The notes beneath the pieces are model-generated. The model saw only the letters and a list, made by a program, of their open reading frames with translations. It did no database searches and was not told where the DNA came from. From Salipaludibacillus aurantiacus (GTDB lineage Bacteria > Bacillota > Bacilli > Bacillales > Salisediminibacteriaceae): a DNA stretch of 64,000 nt. Shown here one piece after another: positions 25,067-32,722 of this stretch; position 1 is the first letter of the stretch; each line of letters opens with the position of its first letter. The stretch is from contig NZ_FOGT01000003.1 in NCBI RefSeq assembly GCF_900111295.1, forward strand, positions 1 to 64,000, read 5' to 3'. A program made the position numbers and the translations under genes.

Positions 25067-26323
25067 TTATCTTTTTTTCAAAGCTGTAAAGGTCTCTTGT
25101 TCTTTCGCCGAAGGAAGCTCTATAGATCTGATCCATCCGTAAATGCATAAATGCCCGGCGCCTAATATGACTAGTGCGGCAGGGATGCCATTTTTTTCTC
25201 CAAGGAGATAAATAGCTGCCAATAAAAAAAGTATGGAAACAATTCTTCCTGCATTTAAGTAAAGCTCTCTGATTACAATATATTCGATTCGCATTTCACC
25301 GGCTTTCCAGCCGCTACCGATCACGTCATAGGTTAAAGACAAATAAGGGACAAGCAGTAAGGGATAGGCCAGCGAAACAAAAATTCCGTAAGTGATCAGC
25401 CTTGCAAAACTAAGCTCAAACACGATTAGGAAAACAGCAGCGTAAAGGATAATTCCGCCTATAAGAATCGCTCTTTTCCTGAATTTTTTATTTAAAAATC
25501 TTCCGACTAGATAATAACAAATAAACGCAGTCCCTGAGGCAATTAAACCGTAAGTGCCGAGAGCCAGTTCACTGCCTGTGGTGACAAATACCCATACGAC
25601 AATTACAAATATAAAGCTCCCTTCTCTTAATCCCTGAAAGAAGTTTGCTCTCAGTACATTTTTCCACGGTTTGTATTCTTCCCGGAGGTTAAAAACATCT
25701 TTTAAATGGTAACTTCCCTGAGCGGAACGGCGTTTAAGGAAAAAACTTAAAATCACTGCCAATACAAATAAGCCAAGAGATATGGAGAAAATGACATTAT
25801 ATCCAGTCAGCTTATCCATATATGTAATAACCGCCCCTGCAAAAATTGGACCGATCATACCCGCAAAGGAAGTCAGCAGTCCCAAAAATCCGTTAAAAAA
25901 ATCTCTTGTTTCAGGTTCTGTAATTTCGAATGTTAAAACATTAAAAGACAGCCAGTAAAACCCATAGCCAATTCCTAATAAGATACCGAGAATGATTAAA
26001 TATTTCCCTGCATTCTCCCCCATCATTAAGACAGTTAAGAAAAAACCTGAGAGGAATATAACACCCAGGCGGAGTACAATTATCCGGTCTATTTTCTTCG
26101 CCCACTTCCCGGCAAGTATGAAAGTCAGCGGCTGCATAATGACTATAAACAAATTATACACCGCTAACTTGACAAACTCTTCAGACTGCTTCCATAAATA
26201 GACATTAACAAATGTATTTGATAAGGCTATGCTTAAAGCATACAAGCCGCCTATAATAAGCAGCAATTGGATATCTTTATTGAGTTCTACATCTCCGACC
26301 ATCGTCTGGACCCATTTTTTCAT
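25067..26323 (-). CDS. yqgE: MFS transporter YqgE
   Basis: A 418-residue major-facilitator protein with twelve predicted membrane helices, starting with a cytoplasmic MKKWVQTMVGDVELNKD tail. The order sodA-yqgE-pbpA matches B. subtilis yqgD-yqgE-yqgF, which is the main reason for the name. The substrate is unknown. A GGAGAG site precedes the ATG. Confidence 0.85.
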   Translation of the reverse strand: MKKWVQTMVGDVELNKDIQLLLIIGGLYALSIALSNTFVNVYLWKQSEEFVKLAVYNLFIVIMQPLTFILAGKWAKKIDRIIVLRLGVIFLSGFFLTVLMMGENAGKYLIILGILLGIGYGFYWLSFNVLTFEITEPETRDFFNGFLGLLTSFAGMIGPIFAGAVITYMDKLTGYNVIFSISLGLFVLAVILSFFLKRRSAQGSYHLKDVFNLREEYKPWKNVLRANFFQGLREGSFIFVIVVWVFVTTGSELALGTYGLIASGTAFICYYLVGRFLNKKFRKRAILIGGIILYAAVFLIVFELSFARLITYGIFVSLAYPLLLVPYLSLTYDVIGSGWKAGEMRIEYIVIRELYLNAGRIVSILFLLAAIYLLGEKNGIPAALVILGAGHLCIYGWIRSIELPSAKEQETFTALKKR

Positions 26324-26435
26324 ATGCCCACTCTCCTTTTACCTTCCCATAACGTAGTGTGTCACGAGAGTAAAAGGATATTCGCTTCTTTTAAGGCAAA
26401 AAGGAATCTGTACTGCATTTATTGGCTGTATACAT

Positions 26436-26477
26436 AAAAAAGGTACCGCACAACCTCACGGTTTGCGGCACCTTTTT
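26436..26477 (-). terminator. Terminator of sodA
   Basis: AAAAAGGTGCCGCAAA/TTGTGCGGTACCTTTTTT on the minus strand, 4 bases after the sodA stop. Confidence 0.9.
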
Positions 26478-26481
26478 AAAC

Positions 26482-27090
26482 TTATTTTGCTTCAGCGTAA
26501 CGCTTGGAAACTTCTTCCCAGTTAATTACATTGAAAAACGCGTCAACATATTCAGGACGCTTGTTCTGATACTTCAAGTAGTAAGCATGCTCCCAAACAT
26601 CTACACCAAGAATTCCGGTTTTACCTTCCATAATAGGAGTGTCCTGGTTTAATGTGCTTGTAACTTCCAGTTTGCCGTTGTTAACGACAAGCCATGCCCA
26701 GCCTGAACCAAAGCGGGTCAATGCAGCATTTTTAAATTCTTCTTTGAACTTCTCAAAGCTTCCGAAAGCTTCGTTAATTGCATCGGCAAGCTCGCCAGTA
26801 GGGGCTCCGCCGCCATCCGGAGACATGATCTGCCAAAATAATGTGTGGTTATAATGTCCTCCACCATTGTTTCTTACAGCACCGCGGATGCTTTCAGGAA
26901 GTGCATCCAGGTTAGTAAGTAAGTCTTCTAAACTTTTTCCTTCAAGATCACTGTGACCTTCAAGTGCAGCGTTTAACTTTGTTACATACGTATTATGGTG
27001 CTTCCCATGGTGAATTTTCATTGTTTCTTCGTCAATGTGAGGTGTAAGTGCGTCGTGTGAGTACGGTAGTTCTGGTAAAGAAAATGCCAT
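26482..27090 (-). CDS. sodA: Superoxide dismutase [Mn]
   Basis: Converts superoxide to hydrogen peroxide and oxygen in the cytosol. The 202-residue protein starts with the usual [13 protein letters not shown], has metal ligands His27 (KHHNTYV), His at [10 protein letters not shown], and Asp/His in [18 protein letters not shown]. Glycine-77 type GGGHYNH and DVWEHAYY are typical of Mn-SOD. AAGGAGGAG precedes the ATG. The 5' leader contains a 9-base hairpin. A possible promoter, TTGATA-N17-GATAAA, lies near 27210-27185 on the minus strand. Confidence 0.95.
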   Translation of the reverse strand: MAFSLPELPYSHDALTPHIDEETMKIHHGKHHNTYVTKLNAALEGHSDLEGKSLEDLLTNLDALPESIRGAVRNNGGGHYNHTLFWQIMSPDGGGAPTGELADAINEAFGSFEKFKEEFKNAALTRFGSGWAWLVVNNGKLEVTSTLNQDTPIMEGKTGILGVDVWEHAYYLKYQNKRPEYVDAFFNVINWEEVSKRYAEAK

Positions 27091-27167
27091 TTCATATCTC
27101 CTCCTTGGTTAATTTATGTAGGACGGTGATTCCCCGATGGCCGGAAAATCATCCCACACAGATACTA

Positions 27168-27189
27168 CCTTTTCCACTATTGGAAAAGG
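27168..27189 (-). promoter_or_regulatory. Inverted repeat in the sodA leader
   Basis: CCTTTTCCA, four bases, TGGAAAAGG: a perfect 9-base dyad about 80 bases before the sodA start. It may be an operator or an mRNA 5' hairpin; no regulator is known to me for this sequence. Confidence 0.45.
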
Positions 27190-27389
27190 TTTTATCCTGT
27201 ACAATTTTTACATTATCAAATTTACCCTTTCCTTTCAAACGATAAACCTTTGAATTTCAAAAAATTAATAAATGCGTGGGAGTTATCCTATAATGCCCTT
27301 GCCGAAAAAAGACCGCTCTCCCCTATCTATCCCCGGTGCTGCGGCTCCCTGAACATCCCTTTTTTCAAATGTTAATTTCAAAAATAATT

Positions 27390-27722
27390 TTATACTAGAG
27401 GCTGGTAATGCATTCTTGGGTTCAGCATTTCGTTCGGACTCTTTAACTGAAAAGTATTTGCCGAAAAATCAATTTTTAAATTCTCATCGTAAGCCCACTC
27501 TGCCCTTTTTTGAATAGCAGCACGGTAAGGCGCAGGTTCTGTTTCTATCATTTTTTCCTCTTCTGTAAGTGTCTCTGGTTTAACTTCCTGCAGCTTGCTT
27601 ATCCCACTGACCGCACATCCGCATCCATCTGTTTCATATATAATTAATAAAACACTTTCGTTTGGTTTTAAGCCCAATTCTTCCAATTTTTTTTGCGCTC
27701 TTTTTGTAACTTCAAGTATCAT
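27390..27722 (-). CDS. HesB/YqkB-like iron-sulfur biosynthesis family protein
   Basis: A 110-residue protein of the Fe-S biosynthesis (PF01521) fold, seen from the N-terminal VTKRAQKKLEELGLKPNESVLLIIYETDGCGCAVSG. The cysteine pair C-G-C lies in the N-terminal half instead of the C-terminal CGC of IscA, as in the YqkB subgroup, and C-terminal ligand cysteines are absent, so a scaffold role is uncertain. GGGTGTG lies before the ATG. It sits between sodA and the tRNA cluster. Confidence 0.75.
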   Translation of the reverse strand: MILEVTKRAQKKLEELGLKPNESVLLIIYETDGCGCAVSGISKLQEVKPETLTEEEKMIETEPAPYRAAIQKRAEWAYDENLKIDFSANTFQLKSPNEMLNPRMHYQPLV

Positions 27723-27839
27723 CTACACACCCCTAACAAACCTTGCAAAGTTTTATTCAGTAATATCTTCGTATTTTAACATACAAGAATACAAAAAACT
27801 CACCGGAAAATTTACCAGTGAGTGTGAACGATAATATTA

Positions 27840-27932
27840 TGGCGGAGGAGGAGGGATTCGAACCCCCGCGGGCCGCAAAGCCCCTGTCGGTTTTCAAGAC
27901 CGATCCCTTCAGCCGGACTTGGGTACTCCTCC
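27840..27932 (-). tRNA. tRNA-Ser(UGA)
   Basis: Acceptor GGAGGAG pairs with CTCCTCC; anticodon loop CTTGAAAA with TGA; long variable arm (class II); T-arm with TTCGAAT; encoded GCCA end. 5' end at 27932. Confidence 0.95.
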
Positions 27933-27940
27933 GTATAACA

Positions 27941-28017
27941 TGGTGGACCCTGTAGGACTCGAACCTACGACCGGACGGTTATGAGCCGTCTGCTCTAACC
28001 AACTGAGCTAAGGGTCC
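27941..28017 (-). tRNA. tRNA-Ile2(CAU), lysidine type
   Basis: Begins GGACCCTTAGCTCAG, anticodon loop CTCATAA (CAT), ends GGGTCCACCA. The sequence matches the B. subtilis tRNA-Ile with CAU anticodon, read as k2C by TilS and decoding AUA, rather than a methionine tRNA. 77 nt with encoded CCA. Confidence 0.9.
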
Positions 28018-28021
28018 ATGT

Positions 28022-28144
28022 TTAAAATCATTTTTTATAATCTTTCTTACATCGGACGGCCCCGTCTGTCCCTTCCTCTTCCAGCTATGCTCCGGAGATC
28101 ATCCGTCGGGACAACTCGCTGTCTTTTCAGGAAGCTATGCTCGT
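28022..28144. repeat. GC-rich spacer inserted between tRNA-Ile2 and its duplicated half
   Basis: About 120 bases containing the direct repeat GAGCATAGCT (two copies on the minus strand), and GC-rich inverted pieces such as GACGGCCCCGTC. Its base content is unlike the AT-rich spacers elsewhere. It looks like a dispersed repeat whose insertion or recombination copied the tRNA end. Confidence 0.5.
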
Positions 28145-28177
28145 TGCTCTAACCAACTGAGCTAAGGGTCCATGTTT
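28145..28177 (-). pseudogene. Duplicated 5' half of the tRNA-Ile2 gene
   Basis: These 33 bases are identical to 27991-28023: the first 27 nucleotides of tRNA-Ile2 (to the end of the D-arm, GGTTAGAGCA) plus its immediate upstream CAT. After that the sequence diverges into a GC-rich spacer, so anticodon and T-arms are lacking. Not a functional tRNA. Confidence 0.9.
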
Positions 28178-28196
28178 TAATATAAGAAAATATTTA

Positions 28197-28273
28197 TGGT
28201 AGCGGCGGAGGGGATCGAACCCCCGACCTCACGGGTATGAACCGTACGCTCTAGCCAGCTGAGCTACACCGCC
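28197..28273 (-). tRNA. tRNA-Met(CAU), elongator
   Basis: Begins GGCGGTGTAGCTCAGC, anticodon loop TTCATAC (CAT), T-arm GGGGGTTCGATCCCC, ends GCTACCA. Mismatch-free acceptor stem GGCGGTG paired with CGCCGCT region; matches elongator tRNA-Met. 77 nt. Confidence 0.93.
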
Positions 28274-28414
28274 ATTTCGTTTAACCTTTTCTCAAAGACA
28301 ATGACTATCTTAGCATGATATCAGACAATAAGTCAATACAGATTTTTATTTTTCTGCAAAAATATTTTACCAGGAAGTAAATGCTTTACTCCCTGGTATA
28401 TAATTCCAGGATAA

Positions 28415-30043
28415 TCAGTCTTCACCTATGATTGCTTCCGCAATATTAACAGAGTGGTCGCCAATCCTTTCCAGGTTACTGACCATATCAGCAAAGACAA
28501 TTCCTGCAGAGCCTTCACACTTGCCTTCATTCAAACGCAGAATGTGTTTTTTCCGCAGCTGTCTTTCCATTTTATCTATTTGTTCTTCTTTTAATACGAC
28601 TGACCGTGCTGCTATCATATCATCTTCTTCAAGTGCTTTGACAGCCTGGTTAAGGGTATCCACAGTCAGGTTAAACATTTCTCTTAAATCATCCATAGCC
28701 ATTTCAGACATTTTAACTTTATTCGTCACTTGATATTCTGTCAACTCAATTATATTTTCCATATGATCCCCAACTCTTTCAATATCCCTGACAGTATCCA
28801 TCAGCGTGGAGTGAAGGCGGGAGTCCGCTGAAGTTAAAGAGTTAGTTGAAATTTTAACTAAGTAATCAGTTATCTTTCTGTCAAGATTATTTACAGCGTC
28901 TTCAAACTGGTAACATAATTCAGCATGTTTTTTCTGCTTTGTTTCTACAAACTTAGACGCTTCTTCCAGCCCCTGTTTAGACAATTCTGCCATTCTGAGT
29001 GTTTCTTTCTTAGCCTGGCCTAGCGCAATGGACGAAGACTGGGTAATTAACACAGGGTCCAGGTGCTGGGCTTTATATTCAATAACTGTTTCTTTACCAG
29101 GTATAAGTTTTGTCACTATGAGAGCGAGAACAGCAATAAAAGGCAATTGAACAACAACATTAGAAAAGTTAAAAATACCGTGAGCTACCGCTATTGTCAT
29201 TTCCGCATTTAAATTCAGCGCCTGTTGTAAATAAGCCATCATTGAAATATAAGGCTGGATAATAATTAATACTAAAATCGTACCTACCAGGTTAAAGATC
29301 ACGTGTGTTAAAGCGGCACGTTTAGCTGCAATTGAGGCACCTAAAGCTGCCAATACAGCTGTTATCGTTGTACCAATATTGTCACCAAATAAAACAGGAA
29401 GCGCTGCACTAAGGTCAAGGGCTCCCTGGGCAAACAGCTGCTGAAGCAAACCGATTGCGGCGGATGAACTCTGCACACTCACTGTGAAAATAGTTCCAAT
29501 CAGCACACCGAGCAGTGGATTCTGGCTCATACTGACAGTTAATTCAGTAAATGCTTCAAGTTCCCGCAACGGATAAAGCCCTTGTCCCATCAGATCTAAT
29601 CCATAGAACAGCGCCCCAAAACCAAAAAGCACCTGCCCTATATTATTTGCTTTTTTATTTTTCAGGAAAAAGATTAAAAATGTACCTATAGCGATGATCG
29701 GCAAAGCATAATCTGAAATTTTCAAACCGATAATAAATGCAGTTACAGTAGTTCCAATATTTGCGCCCATTATAACTCCTATAGATTGACGCAAAGTCAT
29801 AAAACCGGCATTAACCAATCCTATTGCCAAAACGGTTGTACCTGTACTCGTCTGCAGGAGTATGGTAACGACAACACCGGCAATCACGCCCATGATAGGG
29901 TTACTTGTAAATTTATCAAGAATATCTCTCAGTTTGTCGCCTGCTACTTTCTGCAGGCCATCACCCATATACTTAATTCCAAAAAGAAAAATAGCCAGTC
30001 CTCCAAAGAACATAAACAGCAGATCTCTTAATTCCAGTTCCAA
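28415..30043 (-). CDS. Na+/Pi cotransporter family protein (NptA/YqeW-like) with PhoU domain
   Basis: The 542-residue protein has an N-terminal membrane half with two repeated Na/Pi cotransporter units (GVVVTILLQTSTGTTVLAIG near 60 and TVSVQSSSAAIGLL near 185), each carrying the QSS/QTS-T motif for sodium and phosphate. The last 190 residues form a PhoU-like three-helix domain (about 345-535). Sodium-driven phosphate uptake is the expected role. B. subtilis YqeW is the closest named relative. Sodium coupling fits an alkaliphile. It is a single gene; a typical ribosome site (GGGGG) precedes the start. Confidence 0.9.
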   Translation of the reverse strand: MELELRDLLFMFFGGLAIFLFGIKYMGDGLQKVAGDKLRDILDKFTSNPIMGVIAGVVVTILLQTSTGTTVLAIGLVNAGFMTLRQSIGVIMGANIGTTVTAFIIGLKISDYALPIIAIGTFLIFFLKNKKANNIGQVLFGFGALFYGLDLMGQGLYPLRELEAFTELTVSMSQNPLLGVLIGTIFTVSVQSSSAAIGLLQQLFAQGALDLSAALPVLFGDNIGTTITAVLAALGASIAAKRAALTHVIFNLVGTILVLIIIQPYISMMAYLQQALNLNAEMTIAVAHGIFNFSNVVVQLPFIAVLALIVTKLIPGKETVIEYKAQHLDPVLITQSSSIALGQAKKETLRMAELSKQGLEEASKFVETKQKKHAELCYQFEDAVNNLDRKITDYLVKISTNSLTSADSRLHSTLMDTVRDIERVGDHMENIIELTEYQVTNKVKMSEMAMDDLREMFNLTVDTLNQAVKALEEDDMIAARSVVLKEEQIDKMERQLRKKHILRLNEGKCEGSAGIVFADMVSNLERIGDHSVNIAEAIIGED

Positions 30044-30280
30044 GCCTTCGTCCCCCTGATTCTTTTAAAATTCGATAATATGTATCACCGTTCCTCATCG
30101 TACGCTTCAATTATTAATTATTTATTAATGAATTGTAAAGATTTTATTAAGTTTTTTAAAAAACGATTCACAAAAGAATTAATTTTTAACATTTGGATAT
30201 CCTTGTTCCCTTTCTTCTGTTCATTTACAATTAATATTGGAATCAAATAAAAAATATAAATGGAACCAAGGAGTGGAGAA

Positions 30281-31063
30281 ATGAACATCGCCAAACAATT
30301 TGTTAGAAGTTTACATTCGCCGGAAACAATTGCAAAATTTCGCTTTCAAAAAATAGGCAAAACAATTCTCTATGTTTTCTTCCTAATGCTTATCACTTCT
30401 ATCCCAATGGCTGTGGTGATTGGAAGCAACCTAAATAATATTTATCAGGATATAGATACTCATTTAACTGAATCTTTTCCTGACTTCCAAATCCAAAACG
30501 GTGTCCTGCAGTCAGAAACAGATGAGCCGGTCATTATTGATGATCAGGATACCACTCTTATTTTCGATCCCACAGGAGAGTACACACCCGCAGATACAGC
30601 CCAGTTTGATAATGCGTTTGCTCTTTTAGAACGGGAAGCTGTTCTTAATACAGATGGATTCCCTCAGACTTTCGGCTACCAGGAGTTCGGACTTGATCTT
30701 ACTAAAGACCAATTAGATGATCTCGTCAATACAGTTGGCGATTTAATGCCGTTAATTATTACGGTAGTTATTCTGATTATGTATTTATTTACGACTGCTT
30801 TAAAGTTTCTCGGTATTTTTACGCTGTCAGTGATCACACTTCTATTAAAACGGAAGGTTGCTGACCAGCTGACATACAAGCAAGGCTGGATTCTTTCTGC
30901 TTATGCGGTGACGCTCCCGACTGTTCTGTTTGCAGTTATTGAAGGATTGGGCCTAAACTTGCCTTTCTCTTTTGCTATTTACTGGGTAATAGCCATTGTA
31001 ATGATGAACCTTGTATTAAAAAACATTCCTGCACCAAGGCAGGCACCTGAAGAAACCAATTAA
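30281..31063 (+). CDS. yqgB: DUF1189 membrane protein YqgB
   Basis: DUF1189 family (PF06691). The 260-residue protein starts MNIAKQFVRSLHSPETIAKFRFQ, has an N-terminal membrane helix (about 28-50), an extracytoplasmic acidic domain (about 50-150), and three C-terminal membrane helices. Related proteins in B. subtilis are implicated in maltodextrin uptake (YvdJ?) or are uncharacterised, so I give no function. The ATG at 30281 follows AAGGAGTGGAG; the earlier ATG at 30260 has no site. In B. subtilis yqgB also lies near sodA. Confidence 0.85.
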   Translation: MNIAKQFVRSLHSPETIAKFRFQKIGKTILYVFFLMLITSIPMAVVIGSNLNNIYQDIDTHLTESFPDFQIQNGVLQSETDEPVIIDDQDTTLIFDPTGEYTPADTAQFDNAFALLEREAVLNTDGFPQTFGYQEFGLDLTKDQLDDLVNTVGDLMPLIITVVILIMYLFTTALKFLGIFTLSVITLLLKRKVADQLTYKQGWILSAYAVTLPTVLFAVIEGLGLNLPFSFAIYWVIAIVMMNLVLKNIPAPRQAPEETN

Positions 31064-31210
31064 TTTTTCACTTGTTAAAAGCGGCAATTCTCTTCAAACG
31101 AAATTGTCGCTTAATCTGTAAATAGTCACAAATTTTTTGAAAATGGGGTTTAACCCGAAAAATTGTGATATATTATTAATATAGCGTTATAACGAACACA
31201 GCTTGCTGAA

Positions 31211-31235
31211 GAGGGTATTATGCGCTAATACACTC
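31211..31235 (+). promoter_or_regulatory. Hairpin in the sinR leader
   Basis: GAGGGTATTA, five bases, TAATACACTC: a 10-base dyad with one mismatch, 27 bases before the sinR start, and just upstream of its GAGGAGG ribosome site. A weak promoter (TTGTGA-N18-TTATAA, 31163-31192) precedes it. It could be an operator or an mRNA structure. Confidence 0.45.
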
Positions 31236-31261
31236 TCGTTCCGCAGAGGAGGATACCCGCG

Positions 31262-31597
31262 ATGATTGGAGAACGTGTGAAAAAATATAGAAAAGATGCA
31301 GGTATGTCATTAACCGAGCTTGCTGACAGGGCAGGGGTTGCAAAATCCTACCTGAGCGCTTTGGAAAGAAACATACAGACAAACCCGTCTATCCAGTTTC
31401 TTGAGAAAATTGCCCAAGTACTGAAAGTAAATATGGATCAACTGTTAAACGACCAATCCAGTGGATCAGATAATTCATATAACCAGCTGGATGATGAATG
31501 GCAATTGCTTGTAAAAGAAGCAATGGAGTCGGGGGTTTCTAAAGAAGAATTTAAAGAATTTCTTGAGTTCAACAAATGGAAAATACAGCAAAAATAA
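31262..31597 (+). CDS. sinR: Master regulator of biofilm formation SinR
   Basis: SinR represses matrix genes (epsA-O, tapA-sipW-tasA) in B. subtilis until sequestered by SinI. Residues 1-63 form the XRE-type HTH (MIGERVKKYRK, AGVAKSYLSALERN, TNPSIQFLEKIA), nearly identical to B. subtilis. Residues 73-110 form the SinI/SinR interaction hook (LDDEWQLLVKEAMESGV, KEFLEFNKW). At 111 residues it is full length. GAGGAGGATACCCGCG precedes the ATG. In B. subtilis sinI is directly upstream; here it is not, and a sinI-like gene instead lies convergently 0.7 kb downstream. Confidence 0.95.
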   Translation: MIGERVKKYRKDAGMSLTELADRAGVAKSYLSALERNIQTNPSIQFLEKIAQVLKVNMDQLLNDQSSGSDNSYNQLDDEWQLLVKEAMESGVSKEEFKEFLEFNKWKIQQK

Positions 31598-31671
31598 ACG
31601 TTGTCTCTTTCCTGCCTCCACCTTGTCCTAAAAGTGGTGGAGGCAGGAGGCCACGTTTATTTTTTTCTCTT
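31593..31671 (+). terminator. Terminator of sinR
   Basis: CCTGCCTCCACC pairs with GGTGGAGGCAGG (about 31610-31649), inside an outer stem AAATAAACGT/ACGTTTATTT, then TTTTTC. Confidence 0.85.
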
Positions 31672-31899
31672 ACCTTTTATACGCGCTATATTAAATTTTA
31701 GCTTTTCTTATGCAAACTGATGCTTTTTATAACAATTAAGATCTAAATAGCGAACCAAATATGAGTATATGTCAGTTAATTAGTAAAAAACCTTCAAAAT
31801 TCGCTGTTTCCCCTATTAAATTAATGAAATACGTTCTATATATCGTATATACTCGATTTATCTTCATTTTTTGTTTTTTCCAAAAATGATTCCGTGCGT

Positions 31900-31922
31900 T
31901 ATAATGAACGAAATGGGTTCAT
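31900..31922 (+). promoter_or_regulatory. -10 box with overlapping dyad upstream of the SinR-like gene
   Basis: TATAAT (31900-31905) is overlapped by ATGAAC-N7-GTTCAT (31904-31922). The half-sites contain GAAC/GTTC, the core of the SinR recognition sequence GTTCTYT, so autoregulation by SinR is conceivable. Confidence 0.4.
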
Positions 31923-31946
31923 TTATTGATGAAGGAGGAGGCAGGT

Positions 31947-32207
31947 ATGCTTGGAGATATGATACGGCACAGGAGAAAAGAAAAGGGGCTCACTTTGTCA
32001 GAACTTTCAAGGAAAACTGGAGTGTCCAAGTCTTATTTAAGCTATTTGGAAAGGAATATGAAAAAAAACCCGTCTATTGAAATTGTGAAACGAATATTTT
32101 TAACATTGGATCTTCCGCTTACTCCACTTTTTTACCAGGAGACGACTACCGAAGACACTCTAAAAAAAAAAGAATTCTCCTTAAACTGTAATACTTTTAC
32201 CGTATAA
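31947..32207 (+). CDS. SinR-like HTH regulator without the SinI-binding domain
   Basis: An 86-residue XRE-type repressor. Its first 65 residues resemble SinR (MLGDMIRHRRKEKGLTLSELS, TGVSKSYLSYLERNMKKNPSIEIVKRI), including the same recognition-helix motif, but it ends shortly afterwards in an unrelated basic-hydroxyl tail and lacks the C-terminal hook that binds SinI in SinR and SlrR. GAAGGAGGAGG precedes the ATG at 31947, chosen over the upstream ATG at 31926. It could compete with SinR for the same operators while escaping SinI, a plausible twist on the SinR-SlrR switch. It is tandem with sinR, 350 bases downstream. Confidence 0.8.
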   Translation: MLGDMIRHRRKEKGLTLSELSRKTGVSKSYLSYLERNMKKNPSIEIVKRIFLTLDLPLTPLFYQETTTEDTLKKKEFSLNCNTFTV

Positions 32208-32210
32208 ATC

Positions 32211-32257
32211 CATAAGAGAAAGCTTCTTCAAATAAATTGAAGAAGCTTTCTCTTATG
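32211..32257. terminator. Perfect 21-base inverted repeat between convergent genes
   Basis: 21 identical bases in each arm (32211-32231 and 32237-32257) with a 5-base loop; the arm includes AAGAGAAAGCTTCTTCAA. The right arm contains the stop codon of the sinI-like gene. No strong T run follows on either side, so it may be a bidirectional 3' hairpin rather than a classical terminator. Confidence 0.6.
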
Positions 32258-32396
32258 TACTAAACATTGCTTTTTTCTTTTCCAGAAACTCCCTTACCTG
32301 CTTTACAGTCAAACCTGATTCTTTTGCTGTTCTCATAAGTTCCACCCACTCGTTGTAATCACTCTTACTCGTATGGCTGTTATCCATATTGAACAT
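32253..32396 (-). CDS. sinI: SinI-like anti-repressor (47 aa)
   Basis: A short gene not usually found by length filters. The product has the SinI core YNEWVELMRTAKESGLTVKQVREFLEKKKA, which aligns with SinR's own hook (DEWQLLVKEAMESGVSKEEFKEFLE) and with B. subtilis SinI (DQEWVELMVEAKEANISPEEIRKYL). SinI binds SinR and frees its operators. GGAGGGGG is positioned about 7 bases before the ATG at 32396. It lies on the minus strand, convergent with the SinR-like gene, rather than directly upstream of sinR as in B. subtilis. Confidence 0.85.
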   Translation of the reverse strand: MFNMDNSHTSKSDYNEWVELMRTAKESGLTVKQVREFLEKKKAMFST

Positions 32397-32685
32397 TTGA
32401 GCCCCCTCCCGCAAAAACCAATCAAAGCCTACTAGGCAGCTCAGCCATCATAGGGATGAATAAAAGGTCTTCACTCCCCTTAGATCTGTAACTTTGCGTC
32501 TTTATTTTTCAATAAATTTGCCTTTGACTAGAAGAAAACAGTTCGGACGAATAATTAGTCTATCTAAAGAACTAAGACAACTTTATTATAGAATTTTACT
32601 AGTGTATTTTTGTGATGAAAATTGTCAACATACTCAAAACACTTCTAAAGCCTTATTTTGGCGTGTTCTTTCGACATCTTCTAAA
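32397..32685. other. Intergenic region between sinI and nfeD
   Basis: AT-rich, no supported gene. It contains an AAAGAAC (32566-32572) and a GTTCTTT (32665-32671), the two orientations of a SinR box, but a 7-base motif is expected a few times per window by chance. Confidence 0.35.
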
Positions 32686-32714
32686 AACCAGCCGGTAGAT
32701 TAGACCGGCTGGTT
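32683..32714 (-). terminator. Terminator of nfeD
   Basis: AACCAGCCGGT, eight bases, ACCGGCTGGTT with TTTTTAG following on the minus strand; 9 bases past the nfeD stop. Confidence 0.9.
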
Positions 32715-32722
32715 AATTATGT

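Noticed and set aside
28145-28177. A fourth tRNA gene
   Set aside because: Only the first half matches; anticodon and T-arms are missing.
32494-32703. Plus-strand frame of 69 codons between sinI and nfeD
   Set aside because: No ribosome site, and it runs into the nfeD terminator.
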